A stretch of DNA of 64,000 nucleotides, from positions 2,742,449 through 2,806,448 of the forward strand of contig CM041534.1 of NCBI GenBank assembly GCA_023238725.1, given 5' to 3'. This DNA comes from Scortum barcoo (Eukaryota > Chordata > Actinopteri > Centrarchiformes > Terapontidae). The position numbers and the translations under genes are program-made. Below the pieces are notes generated by a model. It had not been told where the DNA came from. It ran no database searches and saw only the letters and a program-made list of their open reading frames with translations. This document shows, piece by piece, positions 51,901-64,000 of this stretch (position 1 is the stretch's first letter; each line of letters opens with the position of its first letter).

Positions 51901-52026
51901 ACTCGGAACCGTAAAGTTACCATAACAGGGTCGCCAGCCGCAACGCAAGCAGCGCAGTATTTGATCAGCCAGCGGATCACTTATGAGCAGGGCGTGCGCG
52001 CTACCAACCCACAAAAGGTGGGCTAA
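36955..52026 (+). CDS. nova2: NOVA2-like KH-domain RNA-binding splicing factor
   Basis: Four coding exons: 36955-37129, 44310-44453, 50468-50634, 51007-52026 (TAA), in phase, 501 residues (human NOVA2 has 492). The N terminus has a basic nuclear-localisation-like stretch ([18 protein letters not shown], about 37-54). KH1 follows from about 62 with GKGG at 79-82, KH2 from about 163 with GKGG at 177-180, and KH3 from about 415 with GKGG at 432-435, ending in NPQKVG. An Ala/Asn/Leu-rich linker joins KH2 and KH3. [14 protein letters not shown] and [14 protein letters not shown] fit NOVA2 rather than NOVA1. NOVA proteins bind YCAY clusters in neuronal pre-mRNA and control alternative splicing. The start at 36955 (MMMAGG) is chosen by analogy with NOVA1; the frame is open further upstream to 36850, mostly through a GT repeat. 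Confidence 0.94.
41180..41707 (+). promoter_or_regulatory. nova2: Possible alternative promoter and first exon in nova2 intron 1
   Basis: CpG-richer than its flanks, with CCCATTGGCC at about 41289 (inverted CCAAT) and GACGTG at 41264. It ends in AGAATGG|GTAAGC at 41707/41708. The ATG at 41704-41706 plus one base has the right phase to join the exon at 44310, giving [14 protein letters not shown], a NOVA2 starting at KH1 without the N-terminal basic region. Several upstream ATGs (for example 41268 and 41346) would be uORFs. Inference from sequence only. Confidence 0.35.
43207..43326. promoter_or_regulatory. Two CRE palindromes in nova2 intron 1
   Basis: TGACGTCA at 43207-43214 and 43244-43251, with the variant TGATGTCA at 43319-43326. 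The full palindrome is the CREB/ATF site. Enhancer function is inferred. Confidence 0.4.
44454..50467 (+). other. nova2: Intron 2 of nova2
   Basis: 6.0 kb separating the two halves of KH1. No exon with recognisable similarity was found, and open frames are short. A conserved alternative exon cannot be excluded by eye. Confidence 0.8.
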
Positions 52027-55000
52027 AAGGAAAAAGAAGAGGAAAGAAGGAAAGGATGAAGACAAGAGATAGAAGGGAATTGAGAGGGTCACGATGAATA
52101 GTAAAAAGAAATGTCCAAATATCTGTTCAATATTTCAGTATCAAATGAGAGAATCACAAAGGAGGAGGTGGGGGAGACAACCAAGATAAGTGTGTGTGAT
52201 ATGTGAATGTGTTTTTAGGACTGACGTCCTGATGTTTTTTAAAAGTTTGTGTCGAGTCCTTTTGACGATGGTGATCAGAGTAAGCTGAACTGGTCCACTG
52301 CCAAGCTGCAGATTCAAGGGTGAGGCCGCAGGGTATCACCCTCCTCCAAAACCTCATAGCTGTTTTATTTTTCCTTTTTCTGTTTGGGTTTTGTTGGTTT
52401 TAATTTTCGTTGCAAACCTCAGCTCCCGGTGAGCTGAGTGTATCAGATGAAGTTCCAGCCAGCTGATAGAGCTGTTTTACAAACCTTGCTCTTTGTATAC
52501 AATGCAGATGGCATTGTTAACAGGGGAGAGGTTTTATGACAAGCACCTGAGGTCATCTCAGTCTATGGGGAAGCAATCTGAGTATAATTTCTTTAAAGAA
52601 ATCATATCTATGTTGACATATGTTGAATTCTGGCTCATATCATAATTGAAGTTTCTAAATTTGGGTATTTTATATTTTCATCCTTTATTTATTGACATGG
52701 TCTCATTCAAACACAAATAGATTATTTAAACCTGTGAATGCAGGTTGATCTGAATGTAAAAACAATATTAGCCTATCGCTATTTTTTATTTACAGGGATC
52801 AAATATTGTGTTGCAGTGAAAGAAATGTATTACTCAAACCCAGTCTGAACTTCACTGTTGCTGTCTGCAAGTATGGTTCAGGGGTTAAATAATCAATGTG
52901 AGAGGATAGAGGAGACACACAGGAATGTATAAACATATTTTACATGAACACACATAGATAATGCTCCCACAAACCCACAAACACTAAGACATATTTGCAT
53001 ATTCAGTCACAGCTACAAACACACAGAAATATGTTGTTTAACCCTTTCTTGGTGCTATAGGATTAGGTTTCTATCTACTTTACCATGAAATCAGAATCTC
53101 TCTGGCGACTATTCTCTTTACTTGATTTTAAAAAAAACTGATGAGTCGTCCAGCCATTCGTAGCCCATTGGATCTGACCCAGCCTCTCACCTAATGAAAA
53201 AGGATTGATTTCAGCATTTCATGATGAAAAGCAATCCAGTCTTAATATTTCAAGTCCACCCTCGCACCCAATGCTCTTTTATTTTTCTAAAAAGTGGCCA
53301 TCCTTTAGATTTTACCTGACAATATTTTTGCCTTAGTCATACATTTGTAAGTCCCAAGAATTAACTTAAAGCTCAGACTACCTTGAAGCAGTGTCTAACC
53401 AGTTCAGTTCACAAAGAGAACAAAGCACTACAAAAGCATTTTGATAAGAAAAGCTGTATGAACCAATATCTGTGAACAAAGAAACAATGGCCTTTACATT
53501 AAGGGTACCAAATAGTCAAGAGACATAAACTAATGAAAGGGAAGTAGAGTGACACTTGAAAAGAAGATTTGGACTCGCTTTTTCTGTGAGCCATCCTTCC
53601 CAATTTGCATCAAGACTAGAAAAAAAAAAAAAAAACTACAAAAAAACGATTCTGCAGTTCACCCAGGCAGCCTGTTATCGTTCCCAAAACACGTTAACGC
53701 TCACTAACTTTGGGTGGAGCACGTAATAAACATCACGAAATGTTTTGGCATCGTTGTCTTTTATGGGCAATTGTTTGTCTAATGCAGGGAGGCTAATTGT
53801 CTAGAGCATTTCCAAGCATTCGAAGATTTCCTTGGCTTCCTTCTGTGCTGCTATCCATGGTGTTCATCCTGAGTACACTGGGTCTCTGAAGACTGCACTG
53901 TGAGACATTAAGAACACAATGTAAAGCGTGTCTGTCCCTGCTGGGATGTGAGTATATTTTAATGTGCACATCTATGTCACATACACAAAACCTACCAATA
54001 CTGACAGAAGGGATATCTCCACAAGAGCATTTATACTCCAGCGTCTTGTGATGTTTCTGTTTACCAGTACCAATGCACTGCACTTAAATTAGCGAACCAC
54101 AAATTATTCCCACCACATTTTCCTGCACTGTATTCTCCAGTCCTATTGCGTCCACTTCCCCGCTCTAAAGACATCTTTCAATTGTCCCCATCAACCCAAG
54201 CTCTATGATCAGCTTTCTGAATACACAGCTGTGAGGGTTGGTGCTGAGAAGTGTCCGAGAAAATCAGAGCCACGCCTTTTTTTGGGTAAATTTAATGAAT
54301 AGCCTTCTCTCTTTCCATTTTCATAACTCATGTTTGAAAGTAAATGCATATGAAAGTGTTTTAAACAACTCTTTGTGTCTGAACATTAACCGTGGCAAAT
54401 GCAACAGTAAGCCTTTCTTCCTAACTGAAATCTTTCCTTTCGCTACGTGTCTGGAAGGCTTCACAGTCATCCATAACTACAATCTGGCCACTAATGAAAT
54501 CATAGCATAAGATAACCTTTTACTGCCCAAGATTTTAGCATATAATAAGATACAAGCACAAAACAAGGGGATGTTTTATCAATGCAACTGGACTGCTTGA
54601 CTGCAGGGAGCTCTCCTTCAAAGCTCTTTGATCTATACATTGTGCCAAATACTATTTCTCTCTGCCCCTCATTAACTTTCCTCTTTCTCTCAACATTTTA
54701 TTCCCCTGCATGTTGCTGTTTCTCACCGTTCTGAGATTCCTCCTGTGTCCTAATCCCTGTCTGTGCTTCTTCCTACACTGTGCTCTCCCCCTCTTTCTCC
54801 TTCCTCCTGTCTTGTCTTCTCATGGGCGGTGTGTTGGGTGTGCTGCTGGTGGGAGTTATGCACTATAGGTCATAAGGGTATGAAAATATTTTCCCAGGCC
54901 GTAGAGTTCGCAAAGGCTAAAATGCACAGAAAACACCTGCCTCCAAAACTGTGACACCCACAAGACCAACCAGCAACGTTAGCTCAAAGTATCAAATTCC

Positions 55001-58000
55001 CTCTATAAGAAGAACAAGTAGGATTTAGAAAAGTTTAGACCACGAATTATGGCCTTTTAAGGGAAGAGAAAGTGTCGTTTTTTTTCTTCCAAAAGAAGGC
55101 AAATCATGGTTGAATAAATATTCAGATGTTGGCTGAACAAACTGAGCTCAAGGTTCAGCCTCTAAACAAAGCATAGTAAGGACAGAATGCATAAGATAGC
55201 GAGAGTAAGGTGGGAACTTGTTTGTGACCTCAAGCCGAAACAATGACATCCTTTATGCATATCCTCTTATCTGAAAATGACTAGAATTCATTTCTGTGGA
55301 ATACAATATGTCATGTCATATGATCTATATGTACTTTATTGTAGCTATTCTAGTTTGTAGTCCAAATGCAGTCCAGCGTTGTCGATACAATGTGAACTAT
55401 GTTATATTTGTGTGGATGATGAGAGTGCCAACTAAGCCTGATTAAGATTAGCTTCGCGATTTGTTTGTGCATTATGATGACTCATCATCAACCGGTGGTG
55501 TCCATATTTCTGTCATTGATGATTTAGTTTGACAGTAAGAAAATGTAAAGAATATTGGAAGCAATATAGTAGCATGTTGTCCTGTTTTGTGTTTTATGTC
55601 TGTTGTATGAACCTTTGAAATTACTAAGATTTTGAATGAATAGGTTTACATGTACTTTTTGTAAGTTATGAAAATGCTGCTATTTGATAAGTAAACTATA
55701 CAAAATATTTTAGTTGAAAAGATGTCTGGTCTGTTGATTAGAAACATGCTCTAAAAGGCTGGAGCATAAAACGAGGTGTATAGAATACTATACAGTATTG
55801 GTAAGATAGTAAAAGTAATAATAGACTCCATAGTACAACCTGTGCCAAACTAGACCTCCGCAGCTTCTGAAATTGTAGATGTGCGATCAAATGTTAGATA
55901 TCAATAACTTGTTTAGAAGTGCTGATCAAGTGCCAATCAAACACCGTCTTTTAAGTTAAAAAAGATAATCAAATACATTACTTAAGAAAACAAAGGACAA
56001 AGAACTTTTTGTGCATTGTTTTATCCCATAGGTACATAGAGTAAGAGTTAAAGATTGTGATTTTTATGGATCCATGTTGTTTTACACTCCATGCATCCCT
56101 TGTGTGTTTGTTTGACCTGTGGCTTAAGTACTGCTGTCTCACAAATGTCTCTATAGGCCAGCATGGACTAAGCATAACATGTTATAAGCATTCATAACAT
56201 ACCATTAACAATCAAAAATGTGTTTGTGGAGTTAGGTGTTATCTTTTTGCACGTCTTCTATTGCATGGTATCAAAGTAAATTATGGAGGAAAAAAAAATT
56301 ACAAAAATTTGCGAGGTGTCTCGCAACATTCAAAGACATAACGCTGCATGCAGTCAAATGTAAAGCACTTAAGTTTACTCGCCTCATGTTGAAAAAGTTG
56401 TTTTTTATGTTGTGAGTTGGGAGGGAGCTCATTATTGTCATGTTGGCCCGAAAAAAAAAAAGACACATACACGCACACACACACACATCTCAGATCCAAT
56501 TCTCATCGATCAAGTTCATCTCTCTACACATCATCAGAGAAGATATTTTGATTTTTAGGTACAGTGAGGAGTATTAAAAATGTGAAACAAGCAAACGTGA
56601 AAATGTTATTCAGTGCATTGGCTCCTTTGTGTTTTTTTGTTTGTTTGTTTGTTTTTTTTGAGGATATCAGGTATGCATGTATTTCTTTGACAAACAGGTT
56701 GAACCTCATATAACCTGTCCCATAATGTTTTTAGATTTTTTTTTTATGTCATAGCTTGAAAGCCCAGATCTAATCTATGAATGTACCCATTTACTCTTTT
56801 TTCTTTTTTTCTGTCGAATGTTATCAGTCTTTAATGTAAATTCAGGGCAGGAATGTCAAATACATGTAGAGTTAATATCTATGTCAATAACAGATTCAGC
56901 TATAGTCAGGTAGGCCTTGCACGGCCATAGTCATGAACCAGATATGTTTTAACACAACTTCCGATTCGCTGTCAACATTATCTTGTTTGTTTGGTGTTGC
57001 ATAAATGCACTTTACTGATCAGTGGGTCATATTGGGTGTGAAATTAAGCAAACCGTGTTGGCTTTCAACAGTTTATTTTATTTTATTTTTTTGCCATTCT
57101 TCGCTGTTGCTCTGATGTTACTTTTATTTATTTATTCCCTGATCCCGTTGGGTCTCATGAATGATGGAAAGGGCTGGAGTCTCAGATAAAATAGAAAAGT
57201 AGCGCCTGTTTCCTCACTTGAAGGCTTCTCCTTCACATTCCCTTCAGCAGAGGTTTGTGTCAATCACTGAGTGCTTTGTTTTTAACTAACACGTGAAACC
57301 AGGAGGGATCTGTAGACATTTGTCCTTTTGCATCCTCTTTTGCTTTAAATTACAAATCTGAAAACAGCTCTGGGCTGAAGGTACTGAGGGATGCAAGCTC
57401 AACGTCTGAACGGCTGAAATAACGGCCAGATCTGAGAGACATAATCGGCACCAGCAAAATGAAGATTGCCTCTGCCACCTCAACACACTAAAAATCACAG
57501 AGGAAACCTATTAGACAATGAGTGGCCTAGTTACGTGAATGATATTTCTCTCATCATTTTGTGCTACAAACCCCTGTCGTTGCATTTACAGCTTCACATC
57601 TGAATGCCAAATGAATTACAGTATCATTCCAAAAGTTGTTATGTTTGTTTTTATTTTCACTCCAAATGTATCCCGGACGCTCATCCACCCCCACGGAGCC
57701 CTTTCACAAGAAGGCTAGGACTGGTTTTCAGTGCTCCAAACTGGCTAAGGCTGCTTGCTCCTCTCTTAAAACCTCTTCTCCCAGTCTCACTCTCTCAGCC
57801 TACACAATATCACGATTTGTGTTTCATTACACTGAGCACCCGCTACTGTGTCCGCCCTTTAAACGGATTAAGGTATTTCTGAGCCCTTTCGTCAGAGAAA
57901 ATACAGGATTCTTTGCCAACCAGACATGAGGCCATTTTTGTCTTTGACCCTCTGAACCTCCCATGAACTTAGTTGACCTTCTCCATCCCCAAGAACTCAT

Positions 58001-59040
58001 GTATGTGTTGGGTATTTTACACCACTTTTACTGTCAAACTCTGCAAGACTGTTCTTTTGTTTTCTGGTTATCTGGACAATTGTGCAGGGTTGAACGCTTG
58101 CTTAAGTGTAAACTGAAGAAAGCATGCCAGTACCTTGCAACCATTCTCACGTCATTGTAAAGTTTCTTTCGGGGTTCGGTTTTACTTCGTTTAACCTCTG
58201 TTCTTTCCATCTCAGAAAAAAATGGACTGACAGCATAAGATCAAATATACCAACCTAAGAAAAGTGATGTTTTGTTGATTGGGTACATTTCTCTTTGATA
58301 TTAATGACAGCGGTTCTGTCTTTCGTTTGTGATGAGGAGAACCTGTGAAAGTCCACAGTGTTAACTACCTAAAGGGCTTTCTAGGACAGCATTTATATGT
58401 CTTTTAAAATGAAAAAGTCCTCTGAATATATTCAGAAAAATGAAAATGGAAAATGTCTTCTTGTGCCATTTTAGAAAAAAAGTGTGAAAGCTTTTTGTGG
58501 CAAATATTGTCAGCAAGAGTGCCAAATAATTCCATACTGAGCCAAAAGGCAGCCAGCCTACATAACTAAATGTTAGATCACTGGAATGGTTATGTCCCAT
58601 TTCCACTCCCCTTGAAAAACATCACCCTAATTGTATGACTTTGAGCTCATGTACCATTATTGTTATGCTGCCAGTCTGTTTTCTGCTTTTGTCAGAGAAA
58701 CATCTCAGAAGCAGTATATTTTCTAAATAATACACTGTTGATAAAAAAAGACAACAGCTACTATGGTGAGGGAATGAGAGGATTTTAAAAGTGTCATTGT
58801 TTTTATTATTAGTTTATTTGAACATTATTCATTAATAGATTTAACGGTAATGACTATTTAATGTAACTGTAGTACTGTGTTTGTAAAAGAAATTCAGTGA
58901 GTTGTGTTTTATGACTCGTGGACTACCAGTGAAGTCAGCATTTCAGTGTTAATAATTGAATTGTTTTTTAAAGATTATTTTTGCGACGGCAACAAAGAGT
59001 CATTATAAATGTTCATTTTAACATCACTTGTCTTCTGTTC
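52027..59040 (+). other. nova2: Probable long 3' UTR of nova2 (end uncertain)
   Basis: Non-coding DNA after the TAA. AATAAA hexamers occur at 53725-53730 and 55113-55118. Kilobase-scale 3' UTRs are usual for NOVA genes. It contains A-rich and T-rich tracts, (TTTG)n at about 56638-56652 and CA runs at 56473-56486. Where the transcript ends cannot be fixed by reading; the 59040 limit is a guess. Confidence 0.4.
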
Positions 59041-62000
59041 CTTTTATTCTCCACCTTGTCCCTCTGCTCTGTCTCACTTGAGTGAAAGGTTGAGTGTTTA
59101 TATAATTGCAACCAACATCTTCTATGAATAGATCAATTTCTGGAGTGCCGAATGGGAGCACATGTTAAATGTGAACAATGGCTGTGTTTACCTGGACACA
59201 ATGCTCAGAAAATGAGGAATCAGATTAAGGTGCAACAATATGTGGTGAAAAGCAGCATAAACTTCTGTCTTGATTAACATTAATTTATTTGATAGTTGGG
59301 TTTGTTTACTGAGGGTAGGCTTTAGGATAATGACACTAAGTTGGGAAGATCATTATGTTGTTCAGCTTAAAAAGCTTGTGTTGCTACCTCAGAGTGACTT
59401 TGGTTGGAGCTCATCTACAAACATGAACATTTTGTTTCATGTAAGCATCCAGATAGCTTCACATGTTTGTCTTCTCTGTGATCATAATTTGAACTTTTAC
59501 AGGCCAAGGCCAATCCACTGCTTTTACACCTGTATGCACAGCACACCGACACAGGTATTTTCATTATTATTACATATGATTTATTCTGTCTAATCAAACG
59601 GGTGGAGCTCTGCTATGAATATCTGACAAAAGCAGTTCAGAACAGACTGATGAAGATGAAGTTGTTCTGCCCTCAGGTCAGTGAAGAGGATGTTAGGCAA
59701 GCATGGTTTGTACACACCTACACATTGTGAGAAAAGGTTAATTGGGGTAATTTTCCATAAGTGAAAACACCAGTGTGTTTGTCACACCGACGGCTGATAT
59801 GCTTCAAATTTAGCCAAACATTGAAAATTCAAGACTGCAACCATACTATGTCTCTGTGAGCTGTAAAGTCAGTGTGCTGCCATGTTGAGGTTTAGCAGGT
59901 TTAATACTTACTTGCAGGACATTAAATCTCTCCACTGATGCCCCACAGGGTAAAGAAAACCTCAGTTACAGGCTCCTTATAGCAGGGTGAGACACTACAC
60001 TATTCAAAACACAGCAAAATATCAGTTTAATGTTAATAAGATAATGTGTGCATGCTATCACTGCACTTGGAATACGAGTTGAACCAGGTTGACTCTGGAT
60101 TATTGCTGTACAACCCAATTAAAAGCACTCCTAAATCTTCTATTTTAAATTACTCAATGCAAACTCTGCATGAGCTCTGAGCACAATCCCAATTACAATC
60201 ACACAATCACTTCCACATTGAAGTGGAGTCAAGTTAGTGGAAGTACAATTCAAAGTTCTGCAAGATGTCAGACTGCCATGACTTTTATGTGCTGACGTCT
60301 ACGAGCCACCCAGCACACAGCCATTCCTCCTACACTGTTTGACCTTGTCCGTTATCCAGCAAATACATCCCTAATTGTCTGAGCTCAGCTGCACAAGCTA
60401 GGAGGGTGTCACGTCACACACACACACACACATATACAGGGCTGTTGCTGAACTGGGGTCATTTCCACAGTATTCATTCCTGGAATTTGTGTTATTTTAG
60501 TCACTTGAGATGTTGATTCTACAACTGCAGCATTATATACAGTGGTAGATTCTTTAAAGGTTGGTCCCAATGTCTTTTAGACTTCAGACATTTTCTCCAC
60601 ATGAATGTTATTCCTGGCAGTGTTGCAGCATTAAGAAGGGTCTGAGAAGTCAACATTTACACCATCAAACACATCTTAGTAGCCTTTAATGCTAATTTGA
60701 CTTAGATACTTTGGGAAATCATTGAATCCCTCCCTAAATACGTATGCAATTCAGGGGAGGAGACACAACAGCAGGTGGACTTGCCTCATGGAAAGCTTGC
60801 ATGTAGTTTGCATAACAACTATCAGAATGACTTACTAACTAACTTGCAAGTATGGATGGACAATTAGGCATATAGCTGCATGAGCTAGTGACTGAAAATA
60901 GTAACCAATCTGAGGTCACTGGTATTTGGAGAATTACATGTTGCCAATTTGAATTTATGAACTCCTCTCTCTAATCCCTTACAGTTTATCCCTCCTAATG
61001 CCGTTCCATTACAGGGATATTTGGAATGCTTAAAATATCTGTTATGTACTTTACTATGAAAAAAATAGCAGCATTCACAGTCTTATCTTATTTTAATCTC
61101 ATCATCCAGTACCTGCAGTAATCATACTGTTCAATCTGCTTTTTGTGAAGTGCTTAGACCAAAAGCATGTTCCTACAATTGTAAAGGAAAGAGACACTGT
61201 ACACTGTTCAGCAGCGGAGTAAAATCATAATTCAAAATTTTCTGCACATCCCTACCCATGTGATGTCTCATTTCTACTATGAATTGAGGTGTAAACCCCT
61301 GCAGCAGTATACATTTAAGGCACATTTGATTCCTGCTGTGAGGGAAGGTAGCAATGGGCTTGAATGATAAAATTGCGTTGTCAAGGTAACAGGTTGTTCT
61401 GAAGACTGCAAATATGTCATATTGGGGATGCTTCTATACAATATTTCAAACCGCAGCCTCTGTAGCACTAAATGACATGAGCTCTGCATTTCACTACCTC
61501 AAAGTCAAGCAGGTAACTGCAGATGTAATATGGTTTGCATTCATAATTTAGAGATATTTAATAGCCAGTCTATCTTCATCAATGTTATTGAAATTATTCA
61601 CTCCAAATCTCATTTGCAAAACCAGATCATAGCTGTCGGAAACCTTGAGATGGCACAGTGATTTCTTTCAAATGATGAATGAGGAAAAAAGGTGGAGACT
61701 GCAAGAGAATAGAGAAACACTGAGGCACCCTTTAACATGGCTCCTGATGTAACCATGGATACCTCTATTTCATGGATGGAGTAATTTTAGCTGGAGTGGG
61801 ATCTGACGGATAGATATCACTGTTTCTGCACTGCACATTATCTATTATCACATCTTAAATATCAGGTTACACTCCAGATGTATTGAAAGACATGCATTCA
61901 AACAGTCTCACAGTTCATGGCACATCTTAAGTGGTATATGACATGATAGTAATAGAATATGGCATGTGTCGGTGATGCAATGGCTGGACTTATATATAAT

Positions 62001-62948
62001 CTAATAACCTTGTAAATGGCAGTTGTGAAAATCAAGTCAATAGTTTTGCAGCTTAAATGGCAGCAGCACTGTCATAGATGTCACTTCACTAATAAAAGCG
62101 TTCAGATTTTCTGTTATTCCACGTGTGGTTTTCAAGGGCAGAAACTGGGGGGGGGGGGTGTTTTTAAATGGACAAGTTGCTGTTGTATTTATGATTCTCT
62201 GTGTGGAGAGAGTGGAGGGTAGTAGAACTTAGAGACTTATCATTTTTGGAGAGAGCAGGCGAAGTGTCTGCACTGTCAAGGCAACAACGATAGTGCTGGC
62301 CACAAGGGATTAGGAGGAGATGTAGCCATGATAAAAACAGAGCAACACTGGAAATGAACTCAGACACTTTCTTTAATTCAAGAAACTAGAGACTGGATTG
62401 TCAGTGTGTCAGAGAGTCACAACACTCAGCTGGATGAATACACATTTTTTCACAATTTCATGAAAAAATCAGTGAAAGCAGACAGTGGTGAATGGTGCAT
62501 GGATATTCTCTTTTAGCAATGATAACAGGGATTTGCAGATTCTGAGGGTTTGCTGATTGTTGTGTGTGGAGGATCCTCTTGTGAACTTATTTATGAAAAG
62601 ATTTATTATAATTAATCAGGAGTGCTTGAAACACCAAATTTGGATGACAGCCACGATATTACTATTTTATAAAAAAAAAATAAAGAAAATACAGACAGAG
62701 AGAGTTTTATAGGCCTGATTAAAATGTAGCAGTGCAGACAGAGTGGTTCACATCAGCAAAGGAAAACAGTGACATCAGCCATGGATACATTTGGCTAATT
62801 GTGGACACATCAGCATTTATGTAAATGACTTGTACCTGGAGTATTTGCATGCTGAATGCAGGATATACAGTAATCTTACTGCTATAACTGAGCCCTGTCA
62901 AATGCTCTCTCACTCCACCTGCTGGTTGTACTCAGCACTTCCTTGCAA

Positions 62949-62990
<42 letters not shown>

Positions 62991-64000
62991 ATATTAAAAT
63001 CTGCATGTCTTAATACTGTCCTCTATGAATGCCTCTGTGCCACTTTGGGCAGCATCGTCAACAGTTCCCTCCCTAAATGTGTTCAATCCCACGTTGTGCC
63101 AGTTAGACCTGAAGGGAGCTGCTGTTCAGTGGTGGAGACTCCTGGTCTCTGTGGAGCTGTGTTAGAAAAGGAATCTGATTAAAGACAAAGTCTGATCTTT
63201 GTGCCATAATCACATTATTCATAACCAACCCTTTTTGGCCAGGAATTTTAGTCAAATGTTCTGTAAAGCTTAAAGACAGAGTACAGCTTGCTGTGAGTGT
63301 GGGTTTCTGACATCTGCACACAAACTGATCAAGTACACACTAATTTATCCCCCTGAAGAGTGAAACTTAGCTGAATGAATAAGCTGCAGGATTCTTTGTC
63401 ATTCTTATGCCTTTATTAGTAGGTACACAGTAGGGAGATGACAGAAAATGATGGGACAGAGAGATGAGAAATGTCCTCAGTCAGACTCTTTGTGTTTCAT
63501 TGTCAGTGCCTTAAAGTCCAAGGCCCCATGCCTGGACAAAATGTAACATTTGACGGTTGTATCTGTGACTATTTCAGGCTCTTCTCCACCCGCAGGGACA
63601 AACACAGTTTTGCTTGATATTATTCTACATAGTCCTGATCACAGGACAAAAAAAAGTTGGCAGTTTGGCACAATCCATTATGAATATGGGGTAATCACTG
63701 TTTATATGATCCAATTATCAGAGAATAGGATTTTGTCAAAATAAATGAAAACACAATTTTCTCTCCGTTCTCATTAAGCTGTGTTTAATTATTCAATGTG
63801 GTGTGCTATCATTTTTAAACATGCCCCAAGTCCATTGGCAAATCTTCAGAGGGATTGTTAGGGCTTTTTTAACAGCGCTCCAGTTCCTCTATGAAATTGT
63901 TTAACTGCCATAAAAATATTCACCTCCAAAGAAATCTTTCATTTACAGCTATAGCAAAGTAAAATGGAGTGATTAATGGCAGGGAAAACATCCTGCTGAT
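59041..64000. other. Intergenic DNA right of nova2
   Basis: AT-rich sequence with only short open frames and no recognised gene. It contains a G12 run at about 62147-62158, the (CA)n at 62.95 kb and a short CA tract at about 60417-60432. Confidence 0.5.
62950..62988. repeat. (CA)n microsatellite
   Basis: Uninterrupted CA dinucleotides. Open frames that cross it are artefacts. Confidence 0.95.

Noticed and set aside
54838..54954. Possible short exon with TTTTCCCAG followed by AVEFAKAKMHRKHLPPKL and a stop
   Set aside because: It sits inside the probable nova2 3' UTR, has no strong pyrimidine tract or known similarity, and no partner exon.
57604..57929. Overlapping plus-strand open frames in the nova2 3' region
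   Set aside because: No similarity, no splice signals that link them to other exons, and ordinary composition for non-coding DNA.

Overview
The window is vertebrate nuclear DNA, almost certainly from a teleost fish. The genes have introns with GT/AG borders and are separated by AT-rich, CA/GT-microsatellite-rich non-coding DNA. They are recognisable vertebrate families with fish-type repeats between and inside them. No operons, CRISPR arrays, phage, tRNA or rRNA genes were seen. Five protein-coding genes can be supported by conserved protein sequence and consistent splice phases.

Layout. (1) 345-8265, plus strand: the 3' part of a large RhoGAP gene, best matched to ARHGAP32 (RICS/p250GAP). 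It enters the window inside the RhoGAP domain and has a 3' UTR ending near 9.2-9.8 kb. (2) 12.1-15.5 kb, plus: an intron-containing histone H3.3 gene (coding exons 13339-14241) with a promoter-like start near 12.17 kb. (3) 21793-19505, minus: a three-exon OTX/CRX-family homeobox gene (crx or otx5). (4) 29090-35588, plus: kaptin (kptn), 12 exons, 437 aa. (5) 36955-52026, plus: nova2, a three-KH-domain neuronal splicing factor, 4 coding exons, 501 aa, followed by a long 3' UTR. From about 59 kb to the end no gene was seen.

Functional links. The genes do not form a pathway, but several act in neural or retinal cells: ARHGAP32 in neuronal Rho signalling, CRX/OTX5 in photoreceptor and pineal cells, NOVA2 in neuronal splicing. 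KPTN belongs to the KICSTOR complex, which controls mTORC1. In humans CRX, KPTN and NOVA2 all lie on 19q13.3, so this part keeps ancestral linkage; ARHGAP32 (11q24) and the H3.3 genes are elsewhere in humans.

No radically new system was found. The observations most worth checking are: a possible alternative first exon of nova2 at about 41.1-41.7 kb that would start the protein directly at KH1; a uORF built on a palindromic 9-mer repeat in the kptn leader; clusters of CRX/OTX, CCAAT and CRE motifs; an exon-like 108-bp open segment after h3f3; and two copies of an interspersed repeat family at 25.3 and 34.5 kb. Exon limits were read by eye from splice consensus, phase and remembered family sequence, with no database search.
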